This document shows positions 36,164 through 44,749 of a stretch of DNA of 64,000 bases, one piece after another. Location of the stretch: contig CP051234.1 of NCBI GenBank assembly GCA_017792465.1, positions 498,606 through 562,605 of the forward strand, given 5' to 3'. Under the pieces are notes generated by a model that made no database searches, was not told where the DNA came from, and saw nothing but the letters and a program-made list of their open reading frames with translations. Every line of letters begins with the position of its first letter. Positions within the stretch are counted from its first letter, which is position 1. The position numbers and the translations under genes were made by a program. Origin of the DNA: Filomicrobium sp. (GTDB taxonomy: Bacteria; Pseudomonadota; Alphaproteobacteria; Rhizobiales; Hyphomicrobiaceae).

Positions 36164-36844
36164 ATGGCCAGGGAAACGAACGAGGACTTGGGGCGGAGCT
36201 TTTCTGCTGCCGAGCTTGGGGCTTTGGCGCACCTTTACCGGGCCGAGGTCTATCGCAGCACGTTATGGCGAACGCGGCTCGACACGACGACGAACTGGTC
36301 GGTCGTCACGCTTGGCATTGCGATCTCGGTTTCATTTTCGTCGCTTGATGCCCCATCCTTACCGCTGCTCTTGGTTGGCTTTCTGATCATCTTCTTTTTG
36401 ACGCTTGAAGCGCGCCGCTATCGTTATTTCAACGTGTGGCGTGCCCGCGCGCGCTGGTTCGAGACGCGGTTTTATGCGCCGATGCTGAAGCACGGGAAGC
36501 TCGATGACGGCTCCCAATGGCAGAATGTCCTGGCCCGCGATTACGAGTCGCCCAGGTATCACATTAGCTATCTGCGCGCGGTCGGCCGGCGTCTTCGCCG
36601 AAGCTATCTTTGGATCATTCTCATTCAGACCGTCGCCTACGTCGGCAAGATCGTTGCGCATCCAGGTCCTCCTGGAAACGTGGCCGAGTTTTTCAATCGC
36701 GCTGACGTTGGGCCGATCTCCGGAGAGGTCATGATGGCGTGTGCACTCTTGTATTTAGGTGCGGCGGTCGGGCTTGCATTGCTGACGCTTTATCTGGATC
36801 GTGTCACGCATGCTGGAGAAAAGACGACGGTCGCCGGCGGTTGA
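36164..36844 (+). CDS. DUF2270-family integral membrane protein
   Basis: 226 residues. The hallmark HLYRAEVYRSTLWRTRLDTT near the N-terminus is followed by two adjacent helices (about 46-60 and 66-82). A cytoplasmic middle part carries RYRYFNVWRARARWFE, and two further helices lie near 145-163 and 187-211. Function of the family is unknown. The stop is about 100 bp before the FkbM-type gene in the same direction. Confidence 0.8.
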   Translation: MARETNEDLGRSFSAAELGALAHLYRAEVYRSTLWRTRLDTTTNWSVVTLGIAISVSFSSLDAPSLPLLLVGFLIIFFLTLEARRYRYFNVWRARARWFETRFYAPMLKHGKLDDGSQWQNVLARDYESPRYHISYLRAVGRRLRRSYLWIILIQTVAYVGKIVAHPGPPGNVAEFFNRADVGPISGEVMMACALLYLGAAVGLALLTLYLDRVTHAGEKTTVAGG

Positions 36845-36945
36845 ACGCAGTGGATGCATGCGAACTTATTTCCTATAGGCTCTGGCGATTGAGTGCGAAA
36901 CAGGTTTCGCTTTGGTCGCGCTGCTTCTACGGCAAGGTTTTTGAT

Positions 36946-37686
36946 ATGAGCCAAGAGAGTTCCGATGGTGCACCATCTTTGCCGTTGAAGCCGTCTTTGT
37001 GGCGGCAGCCTGGTGCGTGGTTTGTCCGCAAACTCAAGCTGAAGCTTGCCGATCTGGTTGCGCCGTTTCGTTTGCGCGTCATTGACGGGGTGGACTTCTC
37101 AGCTCTGCGGATCGGCGATGAGTTGGCTCACGTTCTCGATGTCGGCGCAGCAGACGGAACGCCGGACTTGTATCAACGCTTGCCAACTGCGCGTCTTGAT
37201 CTCTTTGAGCCGCAACCTTGTCATCATGACACTTTGTGTCGGCGGGTCCTTTCGCAGCGCGCGGGCCAGTTACACCCCGTTGCGCTTGGTGAGCACGATG
37301 GCTCCGCGCAGCTCGCTCTCACCGGTCGCACCGGAGCGTCGCTGGTTGCGCGGACCAAACTCGATGGGTCGGTTGCCGAAACGATAGAAGTTCCGGTGCG
37401 TCGGCTGGACAGCATCATCAAGTCAGGTGACCTGCGCCGTCCTTGTCTCCTCAAGATCGATACGGAAGGATATGAGTTGGCGGTTCTGCGCGGCGCAACC
37501 GAGATTCTTGCCGAGATCGACATTGCGGTGGTCGAGGTGCATTTCGACAAGCCGCACTTGTACAAGCCCTATGAGATTATTGACCTGCTTGGCGAATACG
37601 GGCTCGAACTTGTCGACATGCTCGACCATCACGTGCGCTCGCATCATGTGGTTTGCGCTGATCTTGTGTTTGAGCGGCGCGCCTAA
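36946..37686 (+). CDS. FkbM-family SAM-dependent methyltransferase
   Basis: Probable O-methyltransferase; members often act on sugars of surface polysaccharides or on secondary metabolites. 246 residues from ATG 36946 (AAGG eight bases upstream). The SAM-binding motif I HVLDVGAADGT (62-72) is followed by the acidic LDLFEP (85-90). The FkbM signature LLKIDTEGYELAVLRGA lies in the second half, then VVEVHFDKPHLYKPYE. Convergent with a sulfotransferase gene 31 bp away. Confidence 0.85.
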   Translation: MSQESSDGAPSLPLKPSLWRQPGAWFVRKLKLKLADLVAPFRLRVIDGVDFSALRIGDELAHVLDVGAADGTPDLYQRLPTARLDLFEPQPCHHDTLCRRVLSQRAGQLHPVALGEHDGSAQLALTGRTGASLVARTKLDGSVAETIEVPVRRLDSIIKSGDLRRPCLLKIDTEGYELAVLRGATEILAEIDIAVVEVHFDKPHLYKPYEIIDLLGEYGLELVDMLDHHVRSHHVVCADLVFERRA

Positions 37687-37717
37687 CTGTGCAGCAGGTC
37701 AATTATTGCCTTCAGGC

Positions 37718-38644
37718 TCAAAGCCCGCGCAGCGCGGTTCTCAAATAGAGCGGCGCGAATGAAGCGTTGTTCGCGGCGGACGGTGGCGCGCCAGGCATTG
37801 TGATGAGCGCTGAGACGTCCTGCTCCTGGCGTGCAAGTTCCTCATCGCTAAAACTCATCGCGCGTTTTTCTGATTTTCGTTCGTTGGCCTTATTGCCGAT
37901 CTGTTGACGAAGCCGGGATTGGCTTTCCTCGCTCATGCTAATGCCGAGCTTGGTGCAGGCCGAGACAAAGCTGTCGAAGTTGTTCAGGTCCTCGACATCC
38001 AACACCGCGTTAGGCAGGCCCATGTTCGCGGCGACGGTTTGGTAATGGGAAATTCTCGCGGCCGTTTCCAATGAGTGCCAGTAACACAACTGGTAATCGG
38101 TCAGCTTGTCTTCAGCGCCAGTGGGAAGAACGGCATATGTCGGATCGTCCGGCGACAAGTACCATTTGAAGGCGCGGTTCGTGCGGCCGGGGATGTCGTT
38201 CAGGCGATACAATGAGACGGCCGTTTCCCGCGGGTCTCGGGTCAGGAAGACAAGGCTGGGTCTCAGGCCAGTATCCAGGAGAGATTCCAGGAAGCCTTTG
38301 CATAAAAGATGACTGGTCTCGACGTAAACAGGCGTCTTCAGCCGGTCGATGGCCGGTAGTTTTTCATGAAGCCAGAATTTGCGGGCCAAGTCTGGTCGGC
38401 CTTGCGCCCAACGCATCAAGAGATGGAATGAGGGGGCTGGCTCGTGCAGGCCCATGACGCCATCAATCGCATCGAACAGGCGCGCGAGCATGAGCGAGCC
38501 CGATCTGCCGTTCGTGACGGTAAAAATCAGCTTTTTTTGAGTGGCGATGCGGTCGATGAGCTCCTTTGGGGCGTCGGCATTTCCGAGCAGGTCCTGGAAT
38601 GTCAATTGGAGCTCATAGACTGCTGCACGGAGGGTGTTGCGCAT
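37718..38644 (-). CDS. Sulfotransferase-family protein
   Basis: Expected to transfer sulfate from PAPS to a carbohydrate or other acceptor. 308 residues from ATG 38644; the ribosome site is weak and the frame is open upstream, so the start is uncertain. The 5'-phosphosulfate loop is FTVTNGRSGSLMLARLFD (P-loop-like GRSGS at 46-50). The 3'-phosphate motif is FLTRDPRETAVSLYR (133-147), with the Arg and Ser in place. The C-terminal third is helical and charged. Convergent with the FkbM gene; a shared acceptor is possible but not shown. Confidence 0.78.
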   Translation of the reverse strand: MRNTLRAAVYELQLTFQDLLGNADAPKELIDRIATQKKLIFTVTNGRSGSLMLARLFDAIDGVMGLHEPAPSFHLLMRWAQGRPDLARKFWLHEKLPAIDRLKTPVYVETSHLLCKGFLESLLDTGLRPSLVFLTRDPRETAVSLYRLNDIPGRTNRAFKWYLSPDDPTYAVLPTGAEDKLTDYQLCYWHSLETAARISHYQTVAANMGLPNAVLDVEDLNNFDSFVSACTKLGISMSEESQSRLRQQIGNKANERKSEKRAMSFSDEELARQEQDVSALITMPGAPPSAANNASFAPLYLRTALRGL

Positions 38645-38808
38645 TGCTTCGGCTGGTTTGTTGCTGGGGTGGATTTCGCTCAGGGGCCGTTTTAATCGAT
38701 GGTTGGCGGTGTGACAATTTATGCGCGTAGACCGATGGAATTCCCTTTGCATCAGTGTCTTGCGGGTCTCGACTGACACTCGGGCCGGAAAATTTACGCC
38801 GCCCTCCT

Positions 38809-38834
38809 GGAACTCATGCCGGGCACAATCGGTT
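38809..38834 (+). promoter_or_regulatory. Possible EcfG-type general stress promoter
   Basis: GGAAC, 17 bases, then GGTT matches the alphaproteobacterial EcfG pattern (GGAAC-N16/17-cGTT) apart from the weak first base of the -10. It sits about 60 bp upstream of the PRC-barrel gene, at promoter distance. Confidence 0.45.
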
Positions 38835-38891
38835 TTAGCGGGCAAGACAGGGTTGGATGCCCTGTCGCTGTGAGAGAACTGGAGGAATACT

Positions 38892-39392
38892 ATGAAACGT
38901 TTTATCGGACCGAGTGTTCTGGCCCTGTCGATCGTTTGCGGCAGCTCGCTGGCAATGGCACAGTCGGCAACGCCTGAAAATTCGAATCCACCACCGGCTT
39001 CTAACGAAATGAATGCGACTGAGCCAGCCGCACCGTCGACGGCTCCCTCGGCTGAACCTTCTGCGACGCCTGAAGAGACCGCTCCGATGAGCAACCCGGC
39101 TGACTCGGCTGCCGTTGCGCCGATGGAGAAGACCTACGCCTATTCGGAAGCAAAAGACTGGGAAGGCAAGCGTCTCTACTCGGTCGAAGGTAACGATATC
39201 GGTGAAATCTCGGCCGTTGCAGAAGGTCCTGATGGCAACGTGAAGGAGTTCCATGCCGACATCGGCGGGTTCCTTGGTATCGGTGAAACGCAGGTCGTCG
39301 TCGAACCATCGCAGCTTTCGCTTATTGACGACAAGCTGACGATCTCGCTGACCGAGAAGGAAGCCAAAGAGCTTCCGAAGGTTTCGCAGTAA
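38892..39392 (+). CDS. Exported PRC-barrel domain protein
   Basis: 166 residues with a strong GGAGG ribosome site. Signal peptide at 1-23 (cut after AMA). The linker at 24-75 is almost wholly Pro, Ala, Ser, Thr and Glu (low complexity). The PRC-barrel is at about 85-160: WEGKRLYSVEGNDIGEISAV, HADIGGFLGIGETQVVVEP. PRC-barrel proteins of this type are often stress- or envelope-related; the possible EcfG promoter upstream fits. Confidence 0.85.
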   Translation: MKRFIGPSVLALSIVCGSSLAMAQSATPENSNPPPASNEMNATEPAAPSTAPSAEPSATPEETAPMSNPADSAAVAPMEKTYAYSEAKDWEGKRLYSVEGNDIGEISAVAEGPDGNVKEFHADIGGFLGIGETQVVVEPSQLSLIDDKLTISLTEKEAKELPKVSQ

Positions 39393-39704
39393 GCCTACAT
39401 AGCCAAAGTTGGCACTTCCGCGCTTAGCATCACGCTAGACAAAGCACATGTGGAAGCCGCTGGTCCCTTAATTGGGGCTGGCGGTTTTCTCTGTTTTTTA
39501 TGTGTTCTAGTGCACATAAGAATCGGTCCGGTCATTCAAATGACTGTGTCCGGAACCCCACGAGATGGGCTCCACCCAAAAGTTAGTCACAATGTCTCGC
39601 AAGAAGGTCCATCTGGCGCAGTTGCAGATGCGTCAGAGATATGACAGCCTTGGTGACTGATTTAAATGGGGTTAGGCGGAACCTGTGAACGAGGGGGGAC
39701 ACTC
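39393..39704. other. Intergenic region PRC-barrel gene / matrixin gene
   Basis: About 310 bp. The frame at 39450-39644 has no ribosome site and no family resemblance. No hairpin terminator or RNA gene was recognised. Confidence 0.5.
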
Positions 39705-40472
39705 GTGCGCACATTGGTGATTATCGCGCTGCTTGGAACGGCGCTTGCGAGCGCGGCGAAAGCGGCCGACGCACCCTACGACCTTCTGGAAATCGATAAC
39801 TGGATCGTCAAATGGGGTGACGAAGCATTGGGTTCCGGCGCGGTCGTGACTTATGCGTATGCTGACGCGAAACGTTCGTTTCCGAAGGCTCGGAACTGCC
39901 AGGACATCGCACCACTCAGCAAACTGCTGAAAGCGACTGGCTTTGACGAGGCGAGGTTCCGCCAGGAAACCGAACGCGCGTTAGCTGCCTGGGAGAAAGC
40001 TGCGAACATCAAATTTGTTCCCGCAAAAGTGGGGCAAGACGCAGATATTTTGATCGGCACGCAGGGGCGACCGCGGGGACGGGCCTTTGCGAACGTCAGT
40101 CTTCCCGAAAGCCGCCGTCTGGCAGCGATCCAGAAAAGCCGCCAACTGGCGTCCGCTCAAGAAAGCCGCCAGCTCAGCGCCATTGTCGACACCGGTTCAG
40201 CAAGGCGCCGTCACAAGCCGTTGGGGATCGCCCGCATCAAGAAATCGCTGGTTTGTCTCAATCCGTTGCAGAGATGGAAAATCGGCCGCGATGGCGACGG
40301 CGATGTCTACGATCTTAATTACACCTTGATGCACGAGATCGGTCACGCGATTGGGCTTGATCACGCCGGCTCAAGGGGACAGCTGATGTCGTTTCGCTAC
40401 CAGGACCATCTGATGGGCTTGCAGGCCGGAGATATCGCCGGCGTGCGACGGCTCTACGGTTCGGCGGAATAA
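39705..40472 (+). CDS. Secreted matrixin-like zinc metalloprotease
   Basis: 255 residues starting at GTG 39705, supported by GAGGGGGG seven bases upstream. Signal peptide about 1-20. The extended zinc site HEIGHAIGLDH gives His210, Glu211, His214 and His220; the Met-turn Leu-Met-Ser-Phe is at 227-230, placing it in the metzincin/matrixin group. Upstream, residues 136-162 hold three nine-residue repeats (SRRLAAIQK, SRQLASAQE, SRQLSAIVD) in an otherwise normal protein. Convergent with the CoA-transferase gene. Confidence 0.85.
   Translation: MRTLVIIALLGTALASAAKAADAPYDLLEIDNWIVKWGDEALGSGAVVTYAYADAKRSFPKARNCQDIAPLSKLLKATGFDEARFRQETERALAAWEKAANIKFVPAKVGQDADILIGTQGRPRGRAFANVSLPESRRLAAIQKSRQLASAQESRQLSAIVDTGSARRRHKPLGIARIKKSLVCLNPLQRWKIGRDGDGDVYDLNYTLMHEIGHAIGLDHAGSRGQLMSFRYQDHLMGLQAGDIAGVRRLYGSAE
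40110..40190 (+). repeat. Three tandem 27-bp units inside the protease gene
   Basis: Units start at 40110, 40137 and 40164, each beginning AGCCGCC and encoding Ser-Arg-(Arg/Gln)-Leu-(Ala/Ser). They keep the frame and have diverged at silent and replacement sites, so the duplication is not very recent. Confidence 0.75.
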
Positions 40473-40514
40473 TAGCGATCTGCTGATAGTTTCGCATGGC
40501 GTTGGTTTTGCGGC

Positions 40515-41714
40515 TCAGTCGGATGAAACCGCCGCGCCCGAAGTAAGCATCGTGTCGATTTCATCATTGCTGAAACCGGCTTGAGAGAGGACCTCGCGCG
40601 TGTGCTCGCCTTTGAGGGGAGCTGGGCGCGTAATGCCGCCGGGAGTTTCGGAGAACTTCACAGGCAGGCCGATGGTTTTAACTTCGCCCGCAACGGGGTG
40701 AGTGGTTGAAACGATCATCTCACGGGCGATGGCCTGAGGATCGGCATGCATTTCTGTAATCGAGAGCACCGGACCTGCCGGAACGCCGCCTTTTTCGAAA
40801 ATTTGCAGCCACTCGTCGGTGGATTTTTGGGTCGTGATCTCCGACAGGAGGTCGGCGAGGACTTCGCGGTTTTCTATTCGTGTCGCGTTTGAGGAGAAGC
40901 GCGGGTCATCGTTCAAATGTTCGGCGTTGAGCAAGGCCAGCATGGCCTCCCAGTTTTTCTGGTTTGCCGCACCGATATTGATCCAGCCGTCTTTGGTTTT
41001 GAAAGATTGGTAAGGGGCGTTGAGCGGATGGGCGGATCCCATCGCTTGCGGGGATTTGCCGGTCGCGAACGCAATGGCCGATTGCCAATAGGTCTGCGTG
41101 ATGGCGGCTTCGAAAAGGGACGTGTCGACCTTCTGCCCCTGACCCGTTTTGAGCTTGTTGGCATAGGCGGCAGCAATCCCCATAGCCGCGACGATCCCGG
41201 CGGTGATGTCGGAGACTGGCGCGCCGACCTTCACGGGTTCGCGGCCGTGGCCTTCCCCGGTGATCGACATTAGGCCGGACATGCCTTGGGCGATGAGATC
41301 GAAGCCGCCGCGATGCGCGTAGGGGCCTGTGCGACCGAAGCCTGAGACTTCGCAATAGATGAGGCCGGGGTTGACCTCGCGCAGGGTCTCGTATCCGAGG
41401 CCCAATTTCTCCATCGTGCCCATGCGGTAGTTTTCGATGAGAACGTCGGCGTCCTTGATGAGGCGCTTCAGGGCGTTCTTGCCGTCGTCGGTCTTGAGGT
41501 CGAGGACGATGCCACGCTTGTTGCGGTTCATCATCATGAAGGCGGCGCTCTCGCCTTCGATCGTCGGCGGAACGAAGCGGCGGGTGTCATCGCCGTTTAA
41601 CTTCTCGACCTTGATGACGTCAGCGCCCATATCGGCGAGCATCAAACCGGCGACGGGGCCGGCCATGATGTGAGCCAGTTCAATGACGCGGCATCCCTGC
41701 AGCGGTCCGGACAT
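40515..41714 (-). CDS. Class III (CaiB/BaiF) CoA-transferase
   Basis: Moves CoA between carboxylic acids; members include formyl-CoA:oxalate and succinyl-CoA:malate or citramalate transferases. 399 residues from ATG 41714 (GAGG eight bases upstream). RVIELAHIMAGPVAGLMLAD begins the family fold. The catalytic Asp139 is in HRGGFDLIAQGMSG. The acid specificity cannot be told from sequence. Last gene of the aminotransferase-TRAP run, 65 bp after dctM, so it probably serves the same substrate. Confidence 0.87.
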   Translation of the reverse strand: MSGPLQGCRVIELAHIMAGPVAGLMLADMGADVIKVEKLNGDDTRRFVPPTIEGESAAFMMMNRNKRGIVLDLKTDDGKNALKRLIKDADVLIENYRMGTMEKLGLGYETLREVNPGLIYCEVSGFGRTGPYAHRGGFDLIAQGMSGLMSITGEGHGREPVKVGAPVSDITAGIVAAMGIAAAYANKLKTGQGQKVDTSLFEAAITQTYWQSAIAFATGKSPQAMGSAHPLNAPYQSFKTKDGWINIGAANQKNWEAMLALLNAEHLNDDPRFSSNATRIENREVLADLLSEITTQKSTDEWLQIFEKGGVPAGPVLSITEMHADPQAIAREMIVSTTHPVAGEVKTIGLPVKFSETPGGITRPAPLKGEHTREVLSQAGFSNDEIDTMLTSGAAVSSD

Positions 41715-41779
41715 GGTTGGGTCCTCATTCAAGATGCCGCCGCGGCAATCGTTTTCAGCCAATCTCGGCGGCGAGGGTC

Positions 41780-43060
41780 CTAGCGGTAGAAGTATTCGAC
41801 CAGGAACATCGGGATGTCAGGCACGTAGGTGCACAGCAACAGGACGAACAGCAAGACGGCTACGAAGTAGACGTTGACCTTGGAGACTTCCCATATATTG
41901 GCTCTGGCTACTGCACATGACGTTATGAGCACACTGGCAACCGGCGGGGTCTGCTGGCCGATTGCGAGGTTCAGCGTCACGACGAGCCCGAAGTGAACAG
42001 GATCGATGCCGGAGGCCTGGATCAACGGAATGACGATTGGGATGACCAGGATGATGGCGGCGGCTGAGTGCAGGAAGAAGCCGATAATCAGGAAGAAGAC
42101 GTTGAGGATCGCGAGGATCACGTACTTGTTGGTCGTGAAGTCGAGGATGCCCTGAGCGAGCTGCTGAGGGACCTGCGCGCGCGTGAGGAATCCGCCCATC
42201 AGGACGCTGGCAGCGACCAGCAGCATAACAACAGCAGTCTGCATGCCGCCATCGAGCATGGCGCGGCGCAAATGGCTGAAGTTGAATTCCCGATACCACA
42301 GACCGATGAGCAGCGCGGCGATGACGGCGAGGCCTGCGGCTTCGGTTGCGGTGACCCAGCCGCCGAAGATGCCGCCCAGAATGATTACCGGAAGCGTGAA
42401 CGCCGGCAGGGCATCCATGAACGTCTCGAAGACGTGCTTAGTGTTGAAAGCTTCTTCGACGGGTAAGTTGTATTTCACGGCGAACAGGTAAGCGACGAGC
42501 ATCAGACCGGCCGCACCGATCAAGCCGGGGACGACGCCGGCGACGAAGAGCTGCTCAACGGAGGTGTTGGCAGATGTCGCGTAAAGGATCATCGGGATCG
42601 ACGGCGGGATGATGATGGCCAGCGATGCGGATGAGGATGTCACGGCGGCGGCCAATGGGGCGGAGTAGCCGCGCTTTTTCATCTGCGGAATGAGGATCGA
42701 GCCGAGAGCTGCCACGTCGGCGACGGCCGATCCGGAGATTTCCGCGAAGAACAGCGAGACGCCGATGTTGACCATGGCGAGACCGCCGCGGACGAAGCCG
42801 ATTAGCGCGGAGACGAAGTTGATCAGGCGGTCGGTGATGCCGCCGGCGTTCATCAAGGCTCCGGCCAGGACGAACATCGGAATGGCGATGAGCGAGAATT
42901 TCGTCGACCCGTCGTACATGTCGAGCGCGACGGTCACGAGGCTGTCGGGGCCTTCGGTCGCGAGCAGGCCGACGATCGCGGAAACAGCCAGCGCGACAGC
43001 GATCGGCACGTTGATGCAGATGAGGACGAGGAGGGCGACGAAGCAAAGCAGGATCAGCAT
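41780..43060 (-). CDS. dctM: TRAP transporter large permease, DctM type
   Basis: Na+-coupled 12-helix subunit of a tripartite ATP-independent periplasmic transporter. 426 residues, the usual size. Recognised from INVPIAVALAVSAIVGLL, SLIAIPMFVLAGALMNAGG, GSAVADVAALGSILIPQMKK and the C-terminal TPPVASVLITSCAVARANIW. Starts one base after the dctQ stop. Confidence 0.95.
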   Translation of the reverse strand: MLILLCFVALLVLICINVPIAVALAVSAIVGLLATEGPDSLVTVALDMYDGSTKFSLIAIPMFVLAGALMNAGGITDRLINFVSALIGFVRGGLAMVNIGVSLFFAEISGSAVADVAALGSILIPQMKKRGYSAPLAAAVTSSSASLAIIIPPSIPMILYATSANTSVEQLFVAGVVPGLIGAAGLMLVAYLFAVKYNLPVEEAFNTKHVFETFMDALPAFTLPVIILGGIFGGWVTATEAAGLAVIAALLIGLWYREFNFSHLRRAMLDGGMQTAVVMLLVAASVLMGGFLTRAQVPQQLAQGILDFTTNKYVILAILNVFFLIIGFFLHSAAAIILVIPIVIPLIQASGIDPVHFGLVVTLNLAIGQQTPPVASVLITSCAVARANIWEVSKVNVYFVAVLLFVLLLCTYVPDIPMFLVEYFYR

Positions 43061-43061
43061 G

Positions 43062-43604
43062 TCAGTTGGCTCCTGCCTTCTTCAGCTCGGTTTCGACTTC
43101 TTCTTCGATTTCGGCATGTTCGAGCGATTTGCCGTGGGCCGTCATGCGCCAGTATTCCGGCAGGCTCAAAAGCTCGCAGATAATGAACAGGACCGCGCCA
43201 ATGGGAATGACGGATTGCGTGAACTGGACAGGAACCCAGGTCAGCGAGACGAGATAGTCACCGGTGAGGACCTCGAGGACTTTCATGCCGGCCCAGGCCA
43301 TGATGACAAAGAAGCCGATGACTACGGTTTCAGCGATGATCAAGGCGATCATGCGCGGATAGACGGGCAATGCGAGCAGGACGGAATCAAAGCCTATATG
43401 GCGGCGCTTCAAGGCCGCCAGTGCTGCCCCGTAATAGGTGATCCACGACAAGCAGATGGCTGCGACCTCGTCGTACCAGGAAAGTGAATCGCCAGCGATA
43501 CGGAACAGAACGGCGACGATGACGATGACGGTCAAGAGCACCATCAGCAAAATCGTGACCCATTCGAGTACGACTTCGAAAAAGCTTCTCAGGCTGGCGA
43601 GCAT
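43062..43604 (-). CDS. dctQ: TRAP transporter small permease, DctQ type
   Basis: Four-helix subunit that pairs with DctM. 180 residues. Contains the family pattern LVWVT-like start (EVVLEWVTILLMVLLTVIVI), SLSWYDEVAAICLSWITYYG and HIGFD. The ribosome site is weak. It follows two hairpins in the gap after dctP. The C-terminus is unusually charged (HAEIEEEVETELKKAG). Confidence 0.92.
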   Translation of the reverse strand: MLASLRSFFEVVLEWVTILLMVLLTVIVIVAVLFRIAGDSLSWYDEVAAICLSWITYYGAALAALKRRHIGFDSVLLALPVYPRMIALIIAETVVIGFFVIMAWAGMKVLEVLTGDYLVSLTWVPVQFTQSVIPIGAVLFIICELLSLPEYWRMTAHGKSLEHAEIEEEVETELKKAGAN

Positions 43605-43642
43605 TTACTTGGGACTCGAGATTGTGGTGGAGGGTCGAGGCT

Positions 43643-43697
43643 GCCACCGATCTTGTCGGTGGCGGGAAGAACAGGCCGGCATCACACCGACCTGTTC
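43643..43697 (-). repeat. Two hairpins between dctP and dctQ
   Basis: Hairpin 1: GCCACCGA (43643-43650) / TCGGTGGC (43656-43663), 5-base loop. Hairpin 2: GAACAGG (43669-43675) / CCTGTTC (43691-43697). Neither is followed by a T tract. In transporter operons such elements commonly protect the binding-protein mRNA so that it outnumbers the permease messages. Confidence 0.65.
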
Positions 43698-43729
43698 CAG
43701 ACGCGAGTGCAGTTTCGCGATGGCGCGGG

Positions 43730-44707
43730 TTACTTTGCCAGGGACTGAACCGTATCGATCAGCTCCTTGCCGCCTTTAACTGACGAAGCGAATTCGTCAT
43801 AGATCGGCTTGGAAGCTTCGATGAAGGCTTCATTGTCTGCCTTGTTGACGGTAATGCCGCCCTTCTTGAGGTTTTCGAGAAGTTCGGTTTCAAGGCGGGC
43901 GGCTTCCTTGTAGACGAAGTCCTGACCGGACTTGCCGCACTGGCGCAGAGCCGCTTGGACGTCTTCTGGAAGTTTTGCGAAGTTTTTCTTCGAAACGAGC
44001 ACGTAAGCCGGTGTGTAAACGTGGCCCGTGATCGAGAGGTACTTCTGGACTTCCTGGAATTTCGCCGACCAGATCTGAGCGTATGGGTTTTCCTGGCCGT
44101 CAATCACCCCGGTTTTCAGCGCGGTGAAGACTTCCGAGAATGCCATCGGCGTCGGGTTGGCGCCGTAGAGCTTGAACATCTTGACGCGCCAGGCGCCTTT
44201 GGGCGTGCGCAGCTTCACGCCGGCCAGATCTTCAGGCTTGTTGATCGGGCGGGTGTTGTTGGTGATGTGACGGAAGCCGTTTTCGAACAATCCGATGATT
44301 TCGTAGCCCTTGGCGGCAACAGCCGGCTGCAGCACCTTATCCATCAGCGCTTCCTGGACGCGGCGCATGTGATCGCGATCCTTGATGATGTAAGGCATCT
44401 CGAAGACACCGAATTCATCGGCAACCGACGACATCACCGATGATGGCAGGGAGAATGTGATCTGCCCAAGCTTGAGCTTCTGCAGCATCTCCTTGTCTTT
44501 GCCAAGCTGAGACGAGCCGAAGTTCTGGACTTCGGCCTTGTCGCCGAGAGCTTCGTTGGCGCAGCGGGCAAATTCGTTGGCGCTTGTTTCGAACAGTGAG
44601 CCCGGCTTGCCGACGTGACCAAACTTCAAGATCAGTTTGTCGGCGAGGGCTGGAGTGGCAAGCGATGCCAGGACGGCAGCGGTTGCAAGCAGTGTCGTGC
44701 GTTTCAT
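43730..44707 (-). CDS. dctP: TRAP transporter periplasmic solute-binding protein, DctP type
   Basis: Captures the substrate in the periplasm. 325 residues with signal peptide 1-22 and a strong GGGAGG ribosome site. Arg167 in GVKLRTPKG matches the conserved arginine that grips the substrate carboxylate in DctP proteins, so the substrate is probably an organic acid. Other family blocks: KFGHVGKPGSLFETSANEFA, GVFEMPYIIKD and TALKTGVIDGQENPYAQIW. Confidence 0.94.
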   Translation of the reverse strand: MKRTTLLATAAVLASLATPALADKLILKFGHVGKPGSLFETSANEFARCANEALGDKAEVQNFGSSQLGKDKEMLQKLKLGQITFSLPSSVMSSVADEFGVFEMPYIIKDRDHMRRVQEALMDKVLQPAVAAKGYEIIGLFENGFRHITNNTRPINKPEDLAGVKLRTPKGAWRVKMFKLYGANPTPMAFSEVFTALKTGVIDGQENPYAQIWSAKFQEVQKYLSITGHVYTPAYVLVSKKNFAKLPEDVQAALRQCGKSGQDFVYKEAARLETELLENLKKGGITVNKADNEAFIEASKPIYDEFASSVKGGKELIDTVQSLAK

Positions 44708-44749
44708 CGTTTCCTCCCGATGTTATGGGCAGACCTTTTTAGGTCTTTA

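Noticed and set aside
39450-39644. Plus-strand frame of 64 residues before the protease gene
   Set aside because: No ribosome site, no recognisable features and a stop well before the next gene.
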